Program-made: the position numbers and the translations under genes
Origin: Chitinophagaceae bacterium
Lineage (GTDB): Bacteria > Bacteroidota > Bacteroidia > Chitinophagales > Chitinophagaceae
DNA: 7,103 nt
NCBI GenBank assembly: GCA_026785745.1
Contig: JAJAZO010000362.1
Coordinates: forward strand, 1 to 7,103
Reading direction: 5' to 3'
Part shown: positions 5,689 through 7,103 of the stretch, piece by piece
Layout: each line of letters starts with the position of its first letter
How positions within the stretch are numbered: the first letter of the stretch is position 1
Notes under the pieces: generated by a model
What the model saw: only the letters and a program-made list of their open reading frames with translations
What the model was told of the DNA's origin: nothing
The model's database searches: none

Positions 5689-6546
5689 TCATAAACTATA
5701 AACTGCCTTTACCATCCGTTCTTTTTGTTGCATATCCTTTTTTATCTCTGCTATATAGCCTGTTGATTGAAAAGTATTCAATATTGCTTCGCCGAGGTCT
5801 TCATGTATTTCAGTGTAAATGCTGCCTGATTTGTTCAAATGTGTTTTACCAAATTCAGCAATAGCTTTGTAAAATAACAACGGGTCATTGTCGGGAACAA
5901 ATAAAGCGGTAGCTGGTTCGTAGTGCAGCACATTTGGCTGCATCGTTGCTTTATCTTTTTCCGGGACGTACGGTGGATTGCTAACGATAATATCAAAAGA
6001 AGGAAGCTGCTCCCATTGTTGCCTGTCCAAAAAATCTAATTGTATAAAATTTATTTCTGTACCAAGAGACACTGCATTTCTTTTTGCCACTTCAAGGGCA
6101 GGTAAACTTATATCGCAACCCCACACTTCGGCTCTGCGGATTCTTCTTTTCAATGAAATGGGTATACAACCACTGCCGCTGCCAATGTCAAGGATTTTTA
6201 ATTGATCAACCGGGAACCTGCAATTAGTAATAACCCACTCTATCAGTTCTTCAGTTTCTGGCCTTGGTATCAGTACATTCTTGTCAACGTAAAATTTAAA
6301 CCCGCAAAACCATGATTCGTTCAGTATATACTGTACAGGTTCATGCTGCATCAACCTTTCAATATATTGCTGTAACAATATTTCTTCCTCATTGGTAATA
6401 GCAGCATTTTTATATAACATTCGTTCTGCTTTTTTTGAGCCTGTCAGTTTTTCTATTGCCCAGTCCGTTATTTGGCTGGCTTCTCCTTCAGTATATATGC
6501 TGCGGAGCTGGTTCAGCATCGAGTAAGTTGCTTCCTGCATTGTCAT
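5689..6546 (-). CDS. prmC: Peptide chain release factor N5-glutamine methyltransferase
   Basis: A 285-residue cytoplasmic enzyme that uses S-adenosylmethionine to methylate the glutamine of the GGQ motif in release factors RF1 and RF2, improving translation termination. The N-terminal helical domain (about 1-80) contains EPVQYILNESWFCGFKF (69-85). RPETEEL (95-101) links to a Rossmann-fold methyltransferase domain with the SAM-binding DIGSGSGCIPI (120-130), the acidic strand end WGCDIS (142-147) and the catalytic NPPYVP (190-195) that holds the target glutamine. Length and motifs match E. coli PrmC (277 residues). Two start codons are possible, ATG 6546 and ATG 6540 (Met3). A perfect -7 box ends at 6552, so the choice depends on whether the mRNA is leaderless. 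It diverges from ribD by 35 bp and converges on exbD. Confidence 0.96.
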   Translation of the reverse strand: MTMQEATYSMLNQLRSIYTEGEASQITDWAIEKLTGSKKAERMLYKNAAITNEEEILLQQYIERLMQHEPVQYILNESWFCGFKFYVDKNVLIPRPETEELIEWVITNCRFPVDQLKILDIGSGSGCIPISLKRRIRRAEVWGCDISLPALEVAKRNAVSLGTEINFIQLDFLDRQQWEQLPSFDIIVSNPPYVPEKDKATMQPNVLHYEPATALFVPDNDPLLFYKAIAEFGKTHLNKSGSIYTEIHEDLGEAILNTFQSTGYIAEIKKDMQQKERMVKAVYSL

Positions 6547-6551
6547 ACCAG

Positions 6552-6580
6552 CAAACTTAATTCATTTACTTTTGCGGCAA
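6552..6580 (-). promoter_or_regulatory. prmC promoter, Bacteroidota type
   Basis: On the minus strand, TAAGTTTG (6559 down to 6552) matches the TAnnTTTG -7 box exactly. TTG (6580 to 6578) lies 18 bp upstream as a -33 element, abutting the ribD start codon. The box ends only 5 nt before ATG 6546, so transcription should start at or next to a prmC start codon. Confidence 0.6.
6567..6574 (+). promoter_or_regulatory. ribD -7 promoter box, Bacteroidota type
   Basis: TACTTTTG matches TAnnTTTG exactly and is followed by CGG, a common context in this group. It ends 7 nt before the ribD ATG at 6582, so the expected transcript start is within a few bases of the start codon. The nearest TTG upstream (6540-6542) is 24 bp away, longer than usual, so the -33 element is uncertain. 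No FMN riboswitch fits in the gap. Confidence 0.55.
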
Positions 6581-6581
6581 T

Positions 6582-7103
6582 ATGTCAGCCATTCATTATA
6601 TGCAGCGTTGCCTAGAACTGGCAAAACTGGGAGCCGGTTCTGTTGCCCCCAATCCGATGGTGGGTGCAGTGTTGGTGTATAATAACAGAGTTATTGGCGA
6701 AGGCTGGCATAAACAATACGGCGAAGCACATGCCGAGGTAAATTGTATTAATTCAGTAAGGGAAGATGATAAGCAATTCATTTCTCAATCCACCCTGTAT
6801 GTTTCTTTAGAGCCATGTGCTCATTATGGAAAAACACCTCCCTGTGTGGATTTAATTATCAAGTATAAAATTCCATATGTCTTTATTGGCTGCCGTGACC
6901 CCTTTAAAGAAGTGGATGGAAAAGGTATTGAAAAATTAAATGTAGCTGGTGTGAAGGTGGAACTGGCAGACAGGTTGCTGTCATACGAATGCCAGCAAAT
7001 CAATAAGCGGTTCTTCACTTTTCATACAGCACAAAGACCTTATATTATTTTAAAATGGGCACAAACGGCTGATGAGAAAATATCATCCGGGAATGGCGAA
7101 AGA
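6582..7103 (+). CDS. ribD: Bifunctional riboflavin biosynthesis deaminase/reductase RibD, 3' end cut by window edge
   Basis: The first 174 codons of RibD are present and the frame is open at the right edge. The N-terminal domain (about 1-145) is a zinc deaminase that acts on diaminohydroxyribosylaminopyrimidine phosphate. Its motifs are APNPMVGAVLV (22-32), HAEVN (50-54, zinc ligand His50 and catalytic Glu52) and EPCAHYGKTPPC (77-88, ligands Cys79 and Cys88). DPFKEVDGKGIEKLNVAGV (about 106-124) also fits the family. The start of the C-terminal NADPH-dependent reductase domain is seen as RPYIILKWAQTADEKIS (152-168); the rest is off the edge. The domain start supports ATG 6582; a second in-frame ATG at 6600 (Met7) would trim conserved residues. 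It diverges from prmC over 35 bp with a -7 box nearly touching the start codon. Full-length RibD is usually 350-370 residues. Confidence 0.97.
   Translation, partial: MSAIHYMQRCLELAKLGAGSVAPNPMVGAVLVYNNRVIGEGWHKQYGEAHAEVNCINSVREDDKQFISQSTLYVSLEPCAHYGKTPPCVDLIIKYKIPYVFIGCRDPFKEVDGKGIEKLNVAGVKVELADRLLSYECQQINKRFFTFHTAQRPYIILKWAQTADEKISSGNGER

Noticed and set aside
5978..6205. Plus-strand open frame of 75 codons opposite prmC
   Set aside because: It lies antisense to the conserved SAM-binding and NPPY region of prmC and has no recognisable protein features.
6547..6581. FMN riboswitch ahead of ribD
   Set aside because: The gap to the divergent prmC gene is 35 bp, too short for an RFN element, and the -7 box leaves almost no leader RNA.

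Overview
The window comes from a member of the Bacteroidota, most likely a Chitinophagaceae-like bacterium. Several things point this way: moderately AT-rich DNA, A-rich leaders instead of strong Shine-Dalgarno sites, TAnnTTTG-type -7 promoter boxes, an ExbD of the 'LANPNVIK' type, and neighbours (a DUF1343/NamZ hydrolase, a SlyD/SlpA-like FKBP, PepT, an HIR-like SPFH protein, ExbB/ExbD, PrmC, RibD) that are at home in that phylum. The assignment rests on recognition only; no search was run.

Layout. Positions 1-1075 (minus) hold most of an exported NamZ/DUF1343 exo-muramidase whose C-terminus lies off the left edge. It diverges from a small FKBP-type prolyl isomerase (1214-1669, plus), which ends at a strong intrinsic terminator. 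Then come peptidase T (1836-3083) and, 30 bp later, an HIR-like SPFH/band-7 membrane protein (3114-4055), which ends at a second terminator-like hairpin. A gene-free stretch of 329 bp carries a C/G-rich palindrome of the interspersed kind and a 10-bp direct repeat. It leads into the two-gene exbB-exbD operon (4385-5494). This is followed by another GC-rich palindrome and a terminator. On the minus strand lies prmC (5689-6546). It diverges over only 35 bp from ribD (6582 to the right edge), whose reductase domain is cut off.

How the genes relate. Most are housekeeping: cell-wall turnover (NamZ), folding (FKBP), peptide breakdown (PepT), membrane organisation (SPFH), proton-motive-force coupling to the outer membrane (ExbB/ExbD), release-factor methylation (PrmC) and riboflavin synthesis (RibD). 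They look like a string of short independent units. No mobile element, CRISPR array, tRNA, rRNA or defence system is visible.

The points most worth a second look are a textbook EF-hand-type calcium loop in the N-terminal segment of ExbB just before its first membrane helix, and the compact prmC/ribD divergent promoter. There, two perfect -7 boxes lie head to head and so close to the start codons that both transcripts may be nearly leaderless.
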